Positions 1 through 5,756 of a stretch of DNA of 6,647 nucleotides are shown one piece after another (within the stretch, counting starts at the first letter, position 1; the number at the start of each line of letters is the position of its first letter). This DNA comes from Chloroflexota bacterium (GTDB lineage: Bacteria; Chloroflexota; Dehalococcoidia; SM23-28-2; RBG-16-64-32). Location: NCBI GenBank assembly GCA_022565075.1, contig JADFKG010000115.1, positions 1 through 6,647 of the forward strand, given 5' to 3'. The notes below the pieces were generated by a model. That model saw only the letters and a list, made by a program, of their open reading frames with translations, made no database searches and had not been told where the DNA came from. The translations under genes were made by a program, and so were the position numbers.

Positions 1-443
1 AGCGCCACCAGCGCCACCTCAAGTACGAACCCAAATCCGAAGCCGATAATGTGGTCGGTCTCAGTCAGGTCGTCGGTGTCGACGTCCGTGGTGATCGCCG
101 CCCCCACGTTGAGCACGATCAGCAGCAGCGGCAGGATCAGCGCCTTGGCGATGTCGCCCGGCGTCCACGGGACGTTCTTGTATCCCGCTGGCTCGCTGGC
201 CAGGGTCAGCGCCTCCGCCGATGCCGCCGGCATACCCGTCATCTCCCGCATCGATAGGCGGGAGTCGTACTCGCGGCGCTTGTCCTCGCTGCCCAGCACC
301 GCGTACGCCGCCTCGACCTCGCGGCGCCGTTCCGAGCCCGCCGGCGCCTCCACCCTCAGCCGCTCGTAGGCCGCCTGGACGTCGTCCGCCGATGACCCGC
401 GGTCGACGCCCAGGATCCGGTATGGATCGAAGTCTGTGGCCAT
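1..443 (-). CDS. J-like domain (no HPD) membrane protein, C-terminus beyond window
   Basis: The partial gene shows 147 codons and runs off the left edge. Residues 5-63 resemble a J domain: a helix I with YRILGV, a helix II with DDVQAAYERL, and a helix III with EAAYAVLGSEDKRREYD. The HPD tripeptide that J proteins need to stimulate Hsp70 is absent; the loop reads VEAPAG instead. A hydrophobic segment follows (about residues 98-115, with PWTPGDIAKAL leading into it), and a second begins near residue 131. HPD-less J-like domains joined to membrane segments are known in the CPP1-like/DUF3353 family. The PWTPGDIAKAL entry also resembles the first helix of CPBP (CAAX-like) membrane proteases, but any catalytic motif would lie outside the window. 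An in-frame ATG three codons upstream (at 452) is an alternative start; neither has a strong Shine-Dalgarno sequence. Chaperone activity should not be assumed. Confidence 0.7.
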   Translation of the reverse strand, partial: MATDFDPYRILGVDRGSSADDVQAAYERLRVEAPAGSERRREVEAAYAVLGSEDKRREYDSRLSMREMTGMPAASAEALTLASEPAGYKNVPWTPGDIAKALILPLLLIVLNVGAAITTDVDTDDLTETDHIIGFGFGFVLEVALVA

Positions 444-498
444 CGAGCCCATCGTAGCAGGGCGGCCCTTAAGGGTCAGGATCGGACCGGTGCATTCG

Positions 499-528
499 TT
501 GACCCCCCGACGAAGCCGCTGCTAAACT
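499..528 (+). promoter_or_regulatory. Predicted sigma-70-type promoter for tRNA-His
   Basis: The -35 box TTGACC (499-504) matches five of six consensus bases. After an 18-nt spacer, the -10 box TAAACT (523-528) matches four of six. Transcription would start near 535, about 25 nt before the tRNA. This is a motif-based prediction. Confidence 0.5.
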
Positions 529-560
529 TGAATGCGGCCCATCCAAGGGGCCTACTCCAT

Positions 561-638
561 GGTGGGCGTAGTGTAGTTGGTTAACACGTCAGGTTGTGGC
601 CCTGAAGATCGCGGGTTCAAATCCCGTCGCTCACCCCA
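561..638 (+). tRNA. tRNA-His (anticodon GTG)
   Basis: All four arms fold. The acceptor stem is 562-568 paired with 628-634 (one G-T pair), the D stem is GTGT/ACAC, and the anticodon stem TCAGG/CCTGA encloses the loop TTGTGGC with anticodon GTG. The T arm carries TTCAAAT. The histidine-specific extra base pair is present: G-1 at 561 opposite C73 at 635, which is the identity element for histidyl-tRNA synthetase. CCA (636-638) is encoded in the gene. It has its own upstream promoter and is followed by a hairpin at 651-678. Confidence 0.97.
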
Positions 639-650
639 CTGAAACACAAC

Positions 651-678
651 GAGGAGCGGCCGATATGCGCCGCTCCTC
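651..678. terminator. Bidirectional terminator between tRNA-His and mgtE
   Basis: A perfect 10-bp inverted repeat, GAGGAGCGGC (651-660) against GCCGCTCCTC (669-678), has an 8-nt loop. On the plus strand it is followed by a T-rich stretch (679-691). On the minus strand it is followed by GTTGTGTTT. It lies exactly between the convergent tRNA-His and mgtE genes, so it probably ends both transcripts. Neither side has a long uninterrupted U tract, so termination efficiency is uncertain. Confidence 0.72.
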
Positions 679-689
679 TCTTATCTCCC

Positions 690-2042
690 TTACGTCAGCT
701 GGCTGATCGCCAGCGCACCGAACCCCAGCAGCATCAGGAAGCCCAGGATGTCCGTGATCGACGCCAGCAGGATGCCGGAGGCGATGGCCGGGTCGAGCTT
801 CAGGGCCCGTAGGGTAATCGGGATCAACGTGCCCAGCAGCCCCGCCACCACCATGTTGAGCAACATCGCACCGCCGACGACGGCGCCCCACGCCCATTCG
901 CCCTGCCACAGGTAAGCGGCCCCGCCGACGAGCACGCCGAAGAGCACGCCCCGGAACACACCCAGCGCCATCTCCTTGCGCAGCGCCCGCCAGGCGTCGT
1001 CGGCTTCCATCTCGCGCAGCGCGATCCCGCGCACGACGATCGTCACCGTCTGAATGCCGGCGTTGCCGCTCTGCGCCGCGATTATCGGCATGAACACCGC
1101 GAGCGCCGCCGCCTTCTCGATCGTGCCTTCGAAGAGCGCGACGATGCCGCCGGCCATGAACGACGTCACGAGGTTGACCAGCAGCCACGGTATCCGCTTT
1201 CGCGCCGAGACCTGGAGCGGAGCGTGGAGACTATCGTCTCCGGGCAGGCCGGCCATGTAGTACATGTCCTCGGTGGCCTCGTCCTGGATGACGTCGATGA
1301 TGTCGTCGCTCGTGATCACTCCGCTCAGCACACCCTCTTCGTCAACCACCGGCAGCGAGCGCAGCCGGTAGTGCTGCATCAGGTTCGCCGCCTCTTCCTG
1401 GTCGGTCTCCACCGCCACAGCGATCGGCTCCGGCTCCATCACGTCCTCCAGCCGCGTCTCCGGGTCGGATACGATCAGCTGGCGCAGATTGACCACGCCC
1501 TGCAGGTGGTTGGCAGCGTCCAGCACATAGAGGTAGTACGCTTCCTCCGCGGCCGGCTTCGTCGCCCGCAGAAAGTCGATCGCCTCGCCCGCCGTCATGT
1601 CGCGGTGCACCGCGATGTAGCCGCGCGTCATCAAGCCGCCGGCGCTCTCGTCCGCGTGCCCCAGCAGCGGCGTGACCTCGGCCGCCGTCCTCATCTGCGA
1701 AAGCGTCATCACGGCCTCTGCCGGCGGGATCGCGCGCAGGATATCGACGGCGATGTCGTAGTCCGAGGCGTCGAGCACGCGCGCCAGCGTCGCCCGCGGC
1801 ATCTGTTCGACGACGGAGCGCCGTTGCTCGTCCTCAAGGTGACCGAGCAGATGGGCGATGCCCTCGCCCGAGAGCAGCGCCAGCATCTTCGGCTGGTCGT
1901 CCTCGTCCAACGCCTCGAAGACGTCGGCCTGGTCGGCCGGGTGCATGCCGTCGAGGAGGTCGATCGCCGGCTGCACGTCGTCGCCCTGCAGCAACTCCTG
2001 CAGACGTGCGAGGTCGGCCGTGGTGTCCGGTTCAGTGGTCAT
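690..2042 (-). CDS. mgtE: MgtE-type magnesium channel/transporter
   Basis: This 450-residue inner-membrane Mg2+ channel matches the usual MgtE length. It contains, in order, the cytoplasmic MgtE_N superhelical domain (about 10-125), a tandem CBS domain pair (about 130-255) ending in GVITSDDIIDVIQDEATED, a plug helix, and five predicted membrane helices (about 270-448). Family signatures in the pore domain include MPIIAAQSGNAGIQT and DPAIASGILLASITDILGF. The Asp in ITDILGF (near residue 431) corresponds to the pore aspartate that selects Mg2+ in the Thermus protein. In characterised relatives, the N and CBS domains bind Mg2+ and close the pore when cytoplasmic Mg2+ is high. I chose the ATG at 2042 because GGGG lies 7 nt upstream and the protein then begins like other MgtE proteins. 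An in-frame GTG at 2087 would add 15 residues and falls inside an inverted repeat. The gene appears monocistronic. Confidence 0.95.
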   Translation of the reverse strand: MTTEPDTTADLARLQELLQGDDVQPAIDLLDGMHPADQADVFEALDEDDQPKMLALLSGEGIAHLLGHLEDEQRRSVVEQMPRATLARVLDASDYDIAVDILRAIPPAEAVMTLSQMRTAAEVTPLLGHADESAGGLMTRGYIAVHRDMTAGEAIDFLRATKPAAEEAYYLYVLDAANHLQGVVNLRQLIVSDPETRLEDVMEPEPIAVAVETDQEEAANLMQHYRLRSLPVVDEEGVLSGVITSDDIIDVIQDEATEDMYYMAGLPGDDSLHAPLQVSARKRIPWLLVNLVTSFMAGGIVALFEGTIEKAAALAVFMPIIAAQSGNAGIQTVTIVVRGIALREMEADDAWRALRKEMALGVFRGVLFGVLVGGAAYLWQGEWAWGAVVGGAMLLNMVVAGLLGTLIPITLRALKLDPAIASGILLASITDILGFLMLLGFGALAISQLT

Positions 2043-2083
2043 ACGTGTACCCCGTGTGCGAGGCGATAAGCTTTGAGTGACGG

Positions 2084-2131
2084 CCACCGCCGGTGGCGCA
2101 GACCCAAGTTACCTGCGGCGACCGGCGGTGG
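2084..2131. repeat. 11-bp perfect inverted repeat in mgtE leader
   Basis: The arms CCACCGCCGGT (2084-2094) and ACCGGCGGTGG (2121-2131) are perfect reverse complements separated by 26 nt. The left arm can also fold on itself (CCACC-GCC-GGTGG, 2084-2096), so two mutually exclusive hairpins are possible in RNA. The repeat brackets the possible mgtE -10 box and lies upstream of the chosen ATG. It could be an operator or a leader RNA structure. I do not recognise a known Mg2+ riboswitch (M-box or ykoK-type) in it. Confidence 0.6.
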
Positions 2132-2135
2132 TCAA
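2106..2135 (-). promoter_or_regulatory. Possible mgtE promoter
   Basis: On the minus strand TTGACC (2135-2130) is a good -35 box. After 18 nt it is followed by TAACTT (2111-2106), a weak -10 box matching three of six bases. It would give a leader of roughly 55-60 nt before the ATG. The weak -10 box and the flanking inverted repeat would fit regulated transcription, but this is inference. Confidence 0.3.
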
Positions 2136-2207
2136 TCCGAACTGCAGTCGCAGATATCGCACCGGCGTGCGCGAGGCCGATAGCGGGCCGACACCAGGCG
2201 GTGACGG

Positions 2208-2236
2208 TTGACGACGTTGCCACCCGGCGCTGTAAT
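2208..2236 (+). promoter_or_regulatory. Predicted sigma-70-type promoter for tRNA-Arg
   Basis: TTGACG (2208-2213, five of six bases) is followed, after exactly 17 nt, by TGTAAT (2231-2236, five of six). The predicted start near 2243 lies a few bases before the tRNA, as is common for tRNA genes. Confidence 0.65.
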
Positions 2237-2246
2237 TGATGCAAGC

Positions 2247-2323
2247 GCCCCCGTAGCTCAATTGGATAGAGCGTCTGACTTCGGATCAGAAGGTTGTGGG
2301 TTCAAGTCCTGCCGGGGGCGCCA
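2247..2323 (+). tRNA. tRNA-Arg (anticodon TCG)
   Basis: The acceptor stem GCCCCCG (2247-2253) pairs perfectly with CGGGGGC (2313-2319). T8-A9 and a GCTC/GAGC D stem follow. The anticodon stem TCTGA/TCAGA encloses the loop CTTCGGA with anticodon TCG, which reads CGA codons. The T arm contains TTCAAGT. G73 is at 2320 and CCA is encoded at 2321-2323. I found no second copy of the 3' end in the window that would mark an integrated element. Confidence 0.97.
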
Positions 2324-2432
2324 GATACGAATTCTGCTTCCGAAATGCGGGTCGTTTGCCGACGGCTCGTCGAACGTCTGGACAACGGTGCTTCCCGCTA
2401 GACATGGCGTAGAATTCGATTCGGAAGGCACC

Positions 2433-2669
2433 ATGTCTGAGATACGCAAGATCACCGACCGCTTTGCACAGCGCTACGGAATCGTCGCTGCGGTCATCTT
2501 CATCGCTGCGGCTTCCGTGGTCGCCGTCGGCTTCGATTTCGACGTCACAGAGACGCTGGAGGTGCTGGTCACGGGCGTGCTCCTCGTCGGCGTCATGGGC
2601 ATCGTCGCCGGGATCGCCTGGGCCGTCGGCCACCTCGTCGACCTCCTGACCGGCGACGCCTCGCGCTAA
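2433..2669 (+). CDS. Small membrane protein with two transmembrane segments, unknown function
   Basis: This 78-residue protein is not recognised as a member of a named family. It has a short charged N-terminus (MSEIRKITDRFAQRYG), a hydrophobic helix at about 16-34, a short acidic turn (FDFDVTETLE) and a second, glycine-rich hydrophobic helix at about 43-66. It ends with a short polar tail. The ATG at 2433 is chosen because the purine-rich GGAAGG (2423-2428) lies 4 nt upstream and the charged start fits a membrane protein. Longer readings of the frame run back through tRNA-Arg and are not credible. A TAGAAT box at 2410-2415 could be a -10 element for a very short leader, but no good -35 box accompanies it. 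Read-through from the tRNA promoter is also possible. The stop codon overlaps that of a minus-strand ORF. Confidence 0.7.
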   Translation: MSEIRKITDRFAQRYGIVAAVIFIAAASVVAVGFDFDVTETLEVLVTGVLLVGVMGIVAGIAWAVGHLVDLLTGDASR

Positions 2670-2809
2670 GGCTTGCGCGCCGTGATCGATCCAGACTCGG
2701 CCACGTAGCCGGTCACGCCCTCGGGCAACGTCCAGCGCCGGCCTTCGATCTCCCGCATCCCCTCGAGCGGCCGGAAACCGCTCACTGCGGAGGGGGTGGC
2801 GACCGTCAC
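2666..2809 (-). CDS. Possible 47-residue ORF or gene remnant
   Basis: This reading frame is open from GTG at 2809 to TAG at 2668-2666. The upstream in-frame stop is just ahead at about 2825. The product would contain PLEGMREIEGRRWTLPEG and end in GSITARKP. The composition is that of a normal polar protein rather than the Arg/Ala-rich shadow translation of high-GC DNA. GGAG lies only 2 nt before the GTG, which is too close for a good ribosome site. The stop codon overlaps the stop of the convergent plus-strand gene. It could be a real small gene, the C-terminal remnant of a decayed gene, or chance. I recognise no family. Confidence 0.3.
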   Translation of the reverse strand: MTVATPSAVSGFRPLEGMREIEGRRWTLPEGVTGYVAESGSITARKP

Positions 2810-2903
2810 CGCTCCGGCCCGCCACTAGGCGACAGCGGCCAGGGTAAGCACGCTCTATTCAGGAACGGGATAAACGGAGCGACGTCAAGTTTCGCTAAGC
2901 GCT

Positions 2904-3350
2904 CTACTCCACATCCCCGCAGCTAATCACGGGACCCGGTGCCCCACCGGCCTCGTGCACGGCAACGTAGTGGCCAGCCTCAAAGTGGGTGAGTTCCGGA
3001 TCCTCGAAGGTGGTCGTCGCTGTTCCACTTCCGTCCGCTCCAGCAGTGAGTTCTTCCAGCGCCACGTGCACCTCGCCCTGCGCGTTACAGGAGCCGTGGT
3101 GCAGGTGATTGGCGTGAGTGCCATCTAGTCCAGACATGTCTACGACTACTTGGGTCGCGCCGTCGTCCGCTTCGGTCAACGTGGCGGTTCCGGTCACGCC
3201 GCTGCCCTCGACCTCTGCCAGCGCCGCTGCGAGCGTCACCGCGTCTCCGTCGTCGTCATCATCATCATCATCGTCGCCGCAAGCTACAGCAGTGATGGCG
3301 AGGACGCCTACCATAAGTCCGATCCCTATTAGTAGCCACTTCTTTCGCAT
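2904..3350 (-). CDS. Lipoprotein with poly-Asp tract and SOD/CHRD-like domain
   Basis: The 148-residue precursor starts MRKKW and has a hydrophobic signal core ending in TAVAC, so Cys24 is the likely lipidated residue. Nine consecutive Asp (26-34) follow. Residues 38-148 resemble a reduced Cu/Zn superoxide dismutase barrel that also has CHRD-domain features. Visible elements are GSGVTGTATL, the His cluster HANHLHHGSC (His79, 82, 84, 85), GHYVAVHE (His127, 132) and a terminal VISCGDVE. Cys88 and Cys144 sit where the SOD disulfide lies. The zinc-binding loop of true SodC is missing, so dismutase activity is uncertain; metal binding on the outer membrane face is an inference. The ATG at 3350 is chosen because GAAGGGTGGG precedes it at suitable spacing and MRKK is a typical n-region. 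The ATG at 3368 would place that ribosome site inside the gene. A promoter lies at 3392-3420. Confidence 0.8.
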   Translation of the reverse strand: MRKKWLLIGIGLMVGVLAITAVACGDDDDDDDDDGDAVTLAAALAEVEGSGVTGTATLTEADDGATQVVVDMSGLDGTHANHLHHGSCNAQGEVHVALEELTAGADGSGTATTTFEDPELTHFEAGHYVAVHEAGGAPGPVISCGDVE

Positions 3351-3391
3351 CGATACCCACCCTTCCATAGCTAGCCACCTGCTTTTAGAGG

Positions 3392-3420
3392 ATTCTCGCC
3401 GTGAGCCATCGCTGAGTCAA
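3392..3420 (-). promoter_or_regulatory. Predicted promoter of the SOD/CHRD-like lipoprotein gene
   Basis: On the minus strand TTGACT (3420-3415, five of six bases) is separated by 17 nt from GAGAAT (3397-3392, four of six). The predicted start near 3385 gives a leader of about 35 nt containing the ribosome site. Confidence 0.5.
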
Positions 3421-3537
3421 GCGCCCACCGTGCACCGAATGTACCCGCTCATTAGCAGCGAGCGAACCAAACACCTACCTTCCCGCCGATCGTGGTGAAA
3501 GGTGGTTTTTGGTGGCGACGTGGCAAGCGGCGGGCGC

Positions 3538-3566
3538 TCGACTATGATCCGATTCGTACCTAGAAT
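3538..3566 (+). promoter_or_regulatory. Predicted sigma-70-type promoter for tRNA-Ser
   Basis: TCGACT (3538-3543, four of six bases) and TAGAAT (3561-3566, five of six) are separated by 17 nt and end 9 nt before the tRNA. The layout resembles that of the tRNA-Arg promoter. Confidence 0.55.
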
Positions 3567-3575
3567 GAACCTTGC

Positions 3576-3668
3576 GGAGGGGTGGCAGAGTGGTTGAATG
3601 CGGCGGTCTTGAAAACCGCTGTACGTCTTCTTGGCGTACCGTGGGTTCGAATCCCACCCCCTCCGCCA
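3576..3668 (+). tRNA. tRNA-Ser (anticodon TGA)
   Basis: The acceptor stem GGAGGGG (3576-3582) pairs with CCCCTCC (3658-3664). The anticodon stem GCGGT/ACCGC encloses CTTGAAA with anticodon TGA, which reads UCA-type serine codons. A long variable arm with a GTACG/CGTAC stem identifies it as a class II tRNA. The T arm is GTGGG-TTCGAAT-CCCAC. G73 and an encoded CCA (3666-3668) follow. The gene converges with the amidase gene 43 nt further on. Confidence 0.97.
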
Positions 3669-3711
3669 GCCAGTCTCACTCGCTCAGCGGGCAGCAGCGC
3701 ACCAGCTCGGC

Positions 3712-4602
3712 CTACGACTGCAGCCAGGCGAAGTAGGCTGCGATCCCGTCTCGGTACGCCTCCGCCAGGCTCTGCCGCGTCTCCTCTTCGGCGATTCGCT
3801 CGGCGTCGTCCGGGTTGCTCAGGAAGAGCGGCTCCGAAATGACTCCCGGCATCAGGCTCGGGCGGAAGCCATCGTTGGTGCCCAGCAGATAAGAGTGCGC
3901 ATTATTGGGGTCGCCGCCGACCTCGGCGTCGTTGCGGACGCCCCGGTCGTTCACGTCGTGGCCCAGGCCGGCGAGCGCGGCCAGCACCTCCGCCTGCACG
4001 AACCACGCCAGCGCGTAGCTCTCAGCGCCGAACGGCCGGTCCGGGTTGTAGTACGTCTCCGTCCCGCGCAGCGATGAGTAGGGCGAGCCGTTGAAGTGGA
4101 TCGAGACGAGAACGTCGGCGGCCGCGGCGTTGACGAGGTCGACTCGCGCCTGCGTCTCGGCGATCATGTTCGGCCGGTAGTCGCCGCCGTCAAACCGCGT
4201 CAGCGTGAAGTCGCCGTCGCGGATCAGCACCGTCTCGAATCCGGCCTCGCGCAGTAGCTCGTCCAGCCGCAGCGCTGTGTCGAGCGCCAGGTCCTTCTCG
4301 GCCAGGTGGTTGCCGTCCGCGTCGTAGCCGGCGGCGCCAAACCAGTTCGGGCCGCCGTGCCCGGCCTCGATCGCCACCGTGTAAGGCCCGCCGTGGTGGA
4401 TCGGAACAGGCGTAGGCGAGGCAGTCGGCGCTGCAGGTGACCTCGGCAGCATCGGCACGACGAGCGGCGATGGGCTCGGCGTCGGCGTAATCGTGGATGA
4501 GTCGGGCTCGCGGGTCGAGGCGATCGTGCTCGAATCGCCGCTTGAGCAAGCCGTGAGGACGAGGAGCGCGAGAAGAGCAAACGCCGCGGCGGAGAGACGC
4601 AT
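3712..4602 (-). CDS. Lipoprotein N-acetylmuramoyl-L-alanine amidase (Amidase_3)
   Basis: The product (296 residues) is a zinc amidase predicted to cut the bond between N-acetylmuramic acid and L-alanine in peptidoglycan. A signal peptide ends in the lipobox LTAC (Cys19), so it should be membrane-anchored on the outside. A Ser/Thr/Pro-rich linker (about 20-72) reaches to the catalytic domain (73-296). The Amidase_3 residues are all visible: His82 in IEAGHGG, Glu102 in AEKDLALD, His169 in SIHFNGS, and the catalytic Glu257 in ISEPLFLSNPDD. No SPOR, LysM or AMIN domain is present. The ATG at 4602 gives a clean signal peptide; in-frame GTG (4608) and TTG (4620) starts are possible, and no clear ribosome site distinguishes them. 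It lies 32 nt after the heme-Rieske gene on the same strand and is probably the last gene of that operon. No clear terminator separates it from tRNA-Ser. Confidence 0.9.
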   Translation of the reverse strand: MRLSAAAFALLALLVLTACSSGDSSTIASTREPDSSTITPTPSPSPLVVPMLPRSPAAPTASPTPVPIHHGGPYTVAIEAGHGGPNWFGAAGYDADGNHLAEKDLALDTALRLDELLREAGFETVLIRDGDFTLTRFDGGDYRPNMIAETQARVDLVNAAAADVLVSIHFNGSPYSSLRGTETYYNPDRPFGAESYALAWFVQAEVLAALAGLGHDVNDRGVRNDAEVGGDPNNAHSYLLGTNDGFRPSLMPGVISEPLFLSNPDDAERIAEEETRQSLAEAYRDGIAAYFAWLQS

Positions 4603-4634
4603 GCGCACAAGGATACGCAAGTTGCGCTCGCCGG

Positions 4635-5756
4635 TCAGGCCCCGGACGTGGAGCCCGGCACCGGCTCACGTTGCGCCAGCCAGATGCCGCCGTCTTCCGT
4701 GCGCACGGCGTACGTCGTCAGCGGCCGGTTCGCGGGGCCGCACGAAGGCTCGCCGGTCGCGAGCTCGAACGTCGAGCCGTGGGAGGGGCAAGTCAGCGCC
4801 CCGTCCGCGACCGTACCATCGGCGAGCGAGGCGTTGGCGTGCGAGCAGCGGTTCGCCACTGCGTACAGCTGCTCGCCCGCCCGCACGAGCGCCACCTGCT
4901 CGCCCGCGAAGTAGACCATCTTCGCGGCGCCTTCGGGGACGTCGGCGTCGTCGGCGACACGCTGCCATTGCTCGCCCGTCGCCTGCGCTGCCGCTGCGCT
5001 CACCGGGTCGCCCGGCGCGCCCAGCGTGTCCAGCGTCTCGCGCAGGCCCAGCGAGATGCAGGTGAAGGCCGGCGTGTCGCGCAGCGTGTAGAGGCTGCTC
5101 TTCGCCCCGCGCAGCTCCATCACGAGGTCGAGGAAGTCGGCCGGCTCGTCCGTCTCGAACGAGACCACGAACTCCTGATCGTCCAGTCCGAACGAGTACG
5201 TCGTGTTCAGCTTGACGGACGGGTACTTGCGCCCGACGGCGATGTGCACGTTCATCATCTCCTGCCGCTCCTCGAGCGACAGCTGGTACCACTCCCGCGT
5301 CTTCACGAACGGATAGACGAAGAAGTACTTCGATTCAGCCGGGTGCAGATGCAGGCGCGCCTCGGCCTCGGCCGGGCTCACGTACTGCGACTTGCGCGTC
5401 ATCGCCAGATAGGAGTGCGGCATCGAGAGGTACGGGCCCAGCGGCGTGCGCATGACCTCCGTCGCCAGCGCCTGTATGTCTTCGAGGCGCTCGCCGATCT
5501 GCCAGAGCAGGATGTCGGCGTCGCCGCGCATGCCAACGACAGAGTAGCTGCGCACCTGCAGCCGGCCGGAGAACGCGTCCACGGCGGCGACGAGCGCGTC
5601 CTTGCCCGCATCGCGCTCCGCGACTGGCAGCCGCCGCCACGCCGGATCGACGCGGTAGAACGAGAACTTGACGATCTGGCGGCGGCCGGAAGCTTCATCG
5701 CCGCGCCCGTCTGACGAACTCTTGGAGTTGCCGCGGCCGGCTGTCCGGTCACTCAC
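4635..5756 (-). CDS. Chlorite dismutase/coproheme decarboxylase-family protein fused to a Rieske [2Fe-2S] domain
   Basis: The predicted 373-residue protein joins two redox modules. Residues 1-27 are a polar, probably disordered leader. Residues 28-246 form a chlorite dismutase-family heme domain. It has YPFVKTR (Tyr148, Lys152, Arg154), matching the YPMxKRR motif whose Tyr is catalytic in coproheme decarboxylase. It also has MMNVH (His171), matching the proximal heme ligand, then FGLDDQEFVV and VMELR (Arg216). After an Ala-rich linker (about 247-262), residues 263-373 form a ferredoxin-type Rieske domain. Its ligands are Cys304 and His306 (CSH) and Cys323 and His326 (CPSH), with 16 residues between His306 and Cys323, and it ends with the family-typical GPANRPLTTYAV. 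The heme domain looks like ChdC/HemQ (coproheme III to heme b) rather than true chlorite dismutase, but function is unproven. The GTG start at 5756 is chosen for the GGAGG 9 nt upstream and overlaps the aldo/keto reductase stop. Confidence 0.88.
   Translation of the reverse strand: MSDRTAGRGNSKSSSDGRGDEASGRRQIVKFSFYRVDPAWRRLPVAERDAGKDALVAAVDAFSGRLQVRSYSVVGMRGDADILLWQIGERLEDIQALATEVMRTPLGPYLSMPHSYLAMTRKSQYVSPAEAEARLHLHPAESKYFFVYPFVKTREWYQLSLEERQEMMNVHIAVGRKYPSVKLNTTYSFGLDDQEFVVSFETDEPADFLDLVMELRGAKSSLYTLRDTPAFTCISLGLRETLDTLGAPGDPVSAAAAQATGEQWQRVADDADVPEGAAKMVYFAGEQVALVRAGEQLYAVANRCSHANASLADGTVADGALTCPSHGSTFELATGEPSCGPANRPLTTYAVRTEDGGIWLAQREPVPGSTSGA

Noticed and set aside
1224..2069. Long plus-strand open frame (281 codons) opposite mgtE
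   Set aside because: It is rich in Arg, His and Val, shows no family motif, and lies fully antisense to a textbook MgtE gene. High GC makes such antisense frames common.
2208..2432. Upstream extension of the 78-residue membrane protein through tRNA-Arg
   Set aside because: The extension would translate the tRNA itself. The ATG at 2433 has its own purine-rich site.
2878..2896. Weak hairpin (AGCGA/TCGCT) downstream of the lipoprotein gene
   Set aside because: A 5-bp stem with a 9-nt loop and no T tract is not enough to call a terminator.
3118..3498. Plus-strand Ser-rich open frame opposite the SOD/CHRD-like lipoprotein
   Set aside because: The Ser runs come from reading the Asp repeat on the other strand. 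The minus strand has a signal peptide, lipobox and domain motifs.
2247..3668. Genomic island between tRNA-Arg and tRNA-Ser
   Set aside because: I found no integrase, no direct repeat of a tRNA 3' end, and no mobile-element gene, so integration is not supported.
3669..3711. Terminator between tRNA-Ser and the amidase gene
   Set aside because: Only 4-bp complementary pieces are visible, so no terminator can be called despite the convergent layout.
4671..5714. Long plus-strand open frame (347 codons) opposite the heme-Rieske gene
   Set aside because: Its Arg-rich composition and the strong domain matches on the opposite strand mark it as a shadow.
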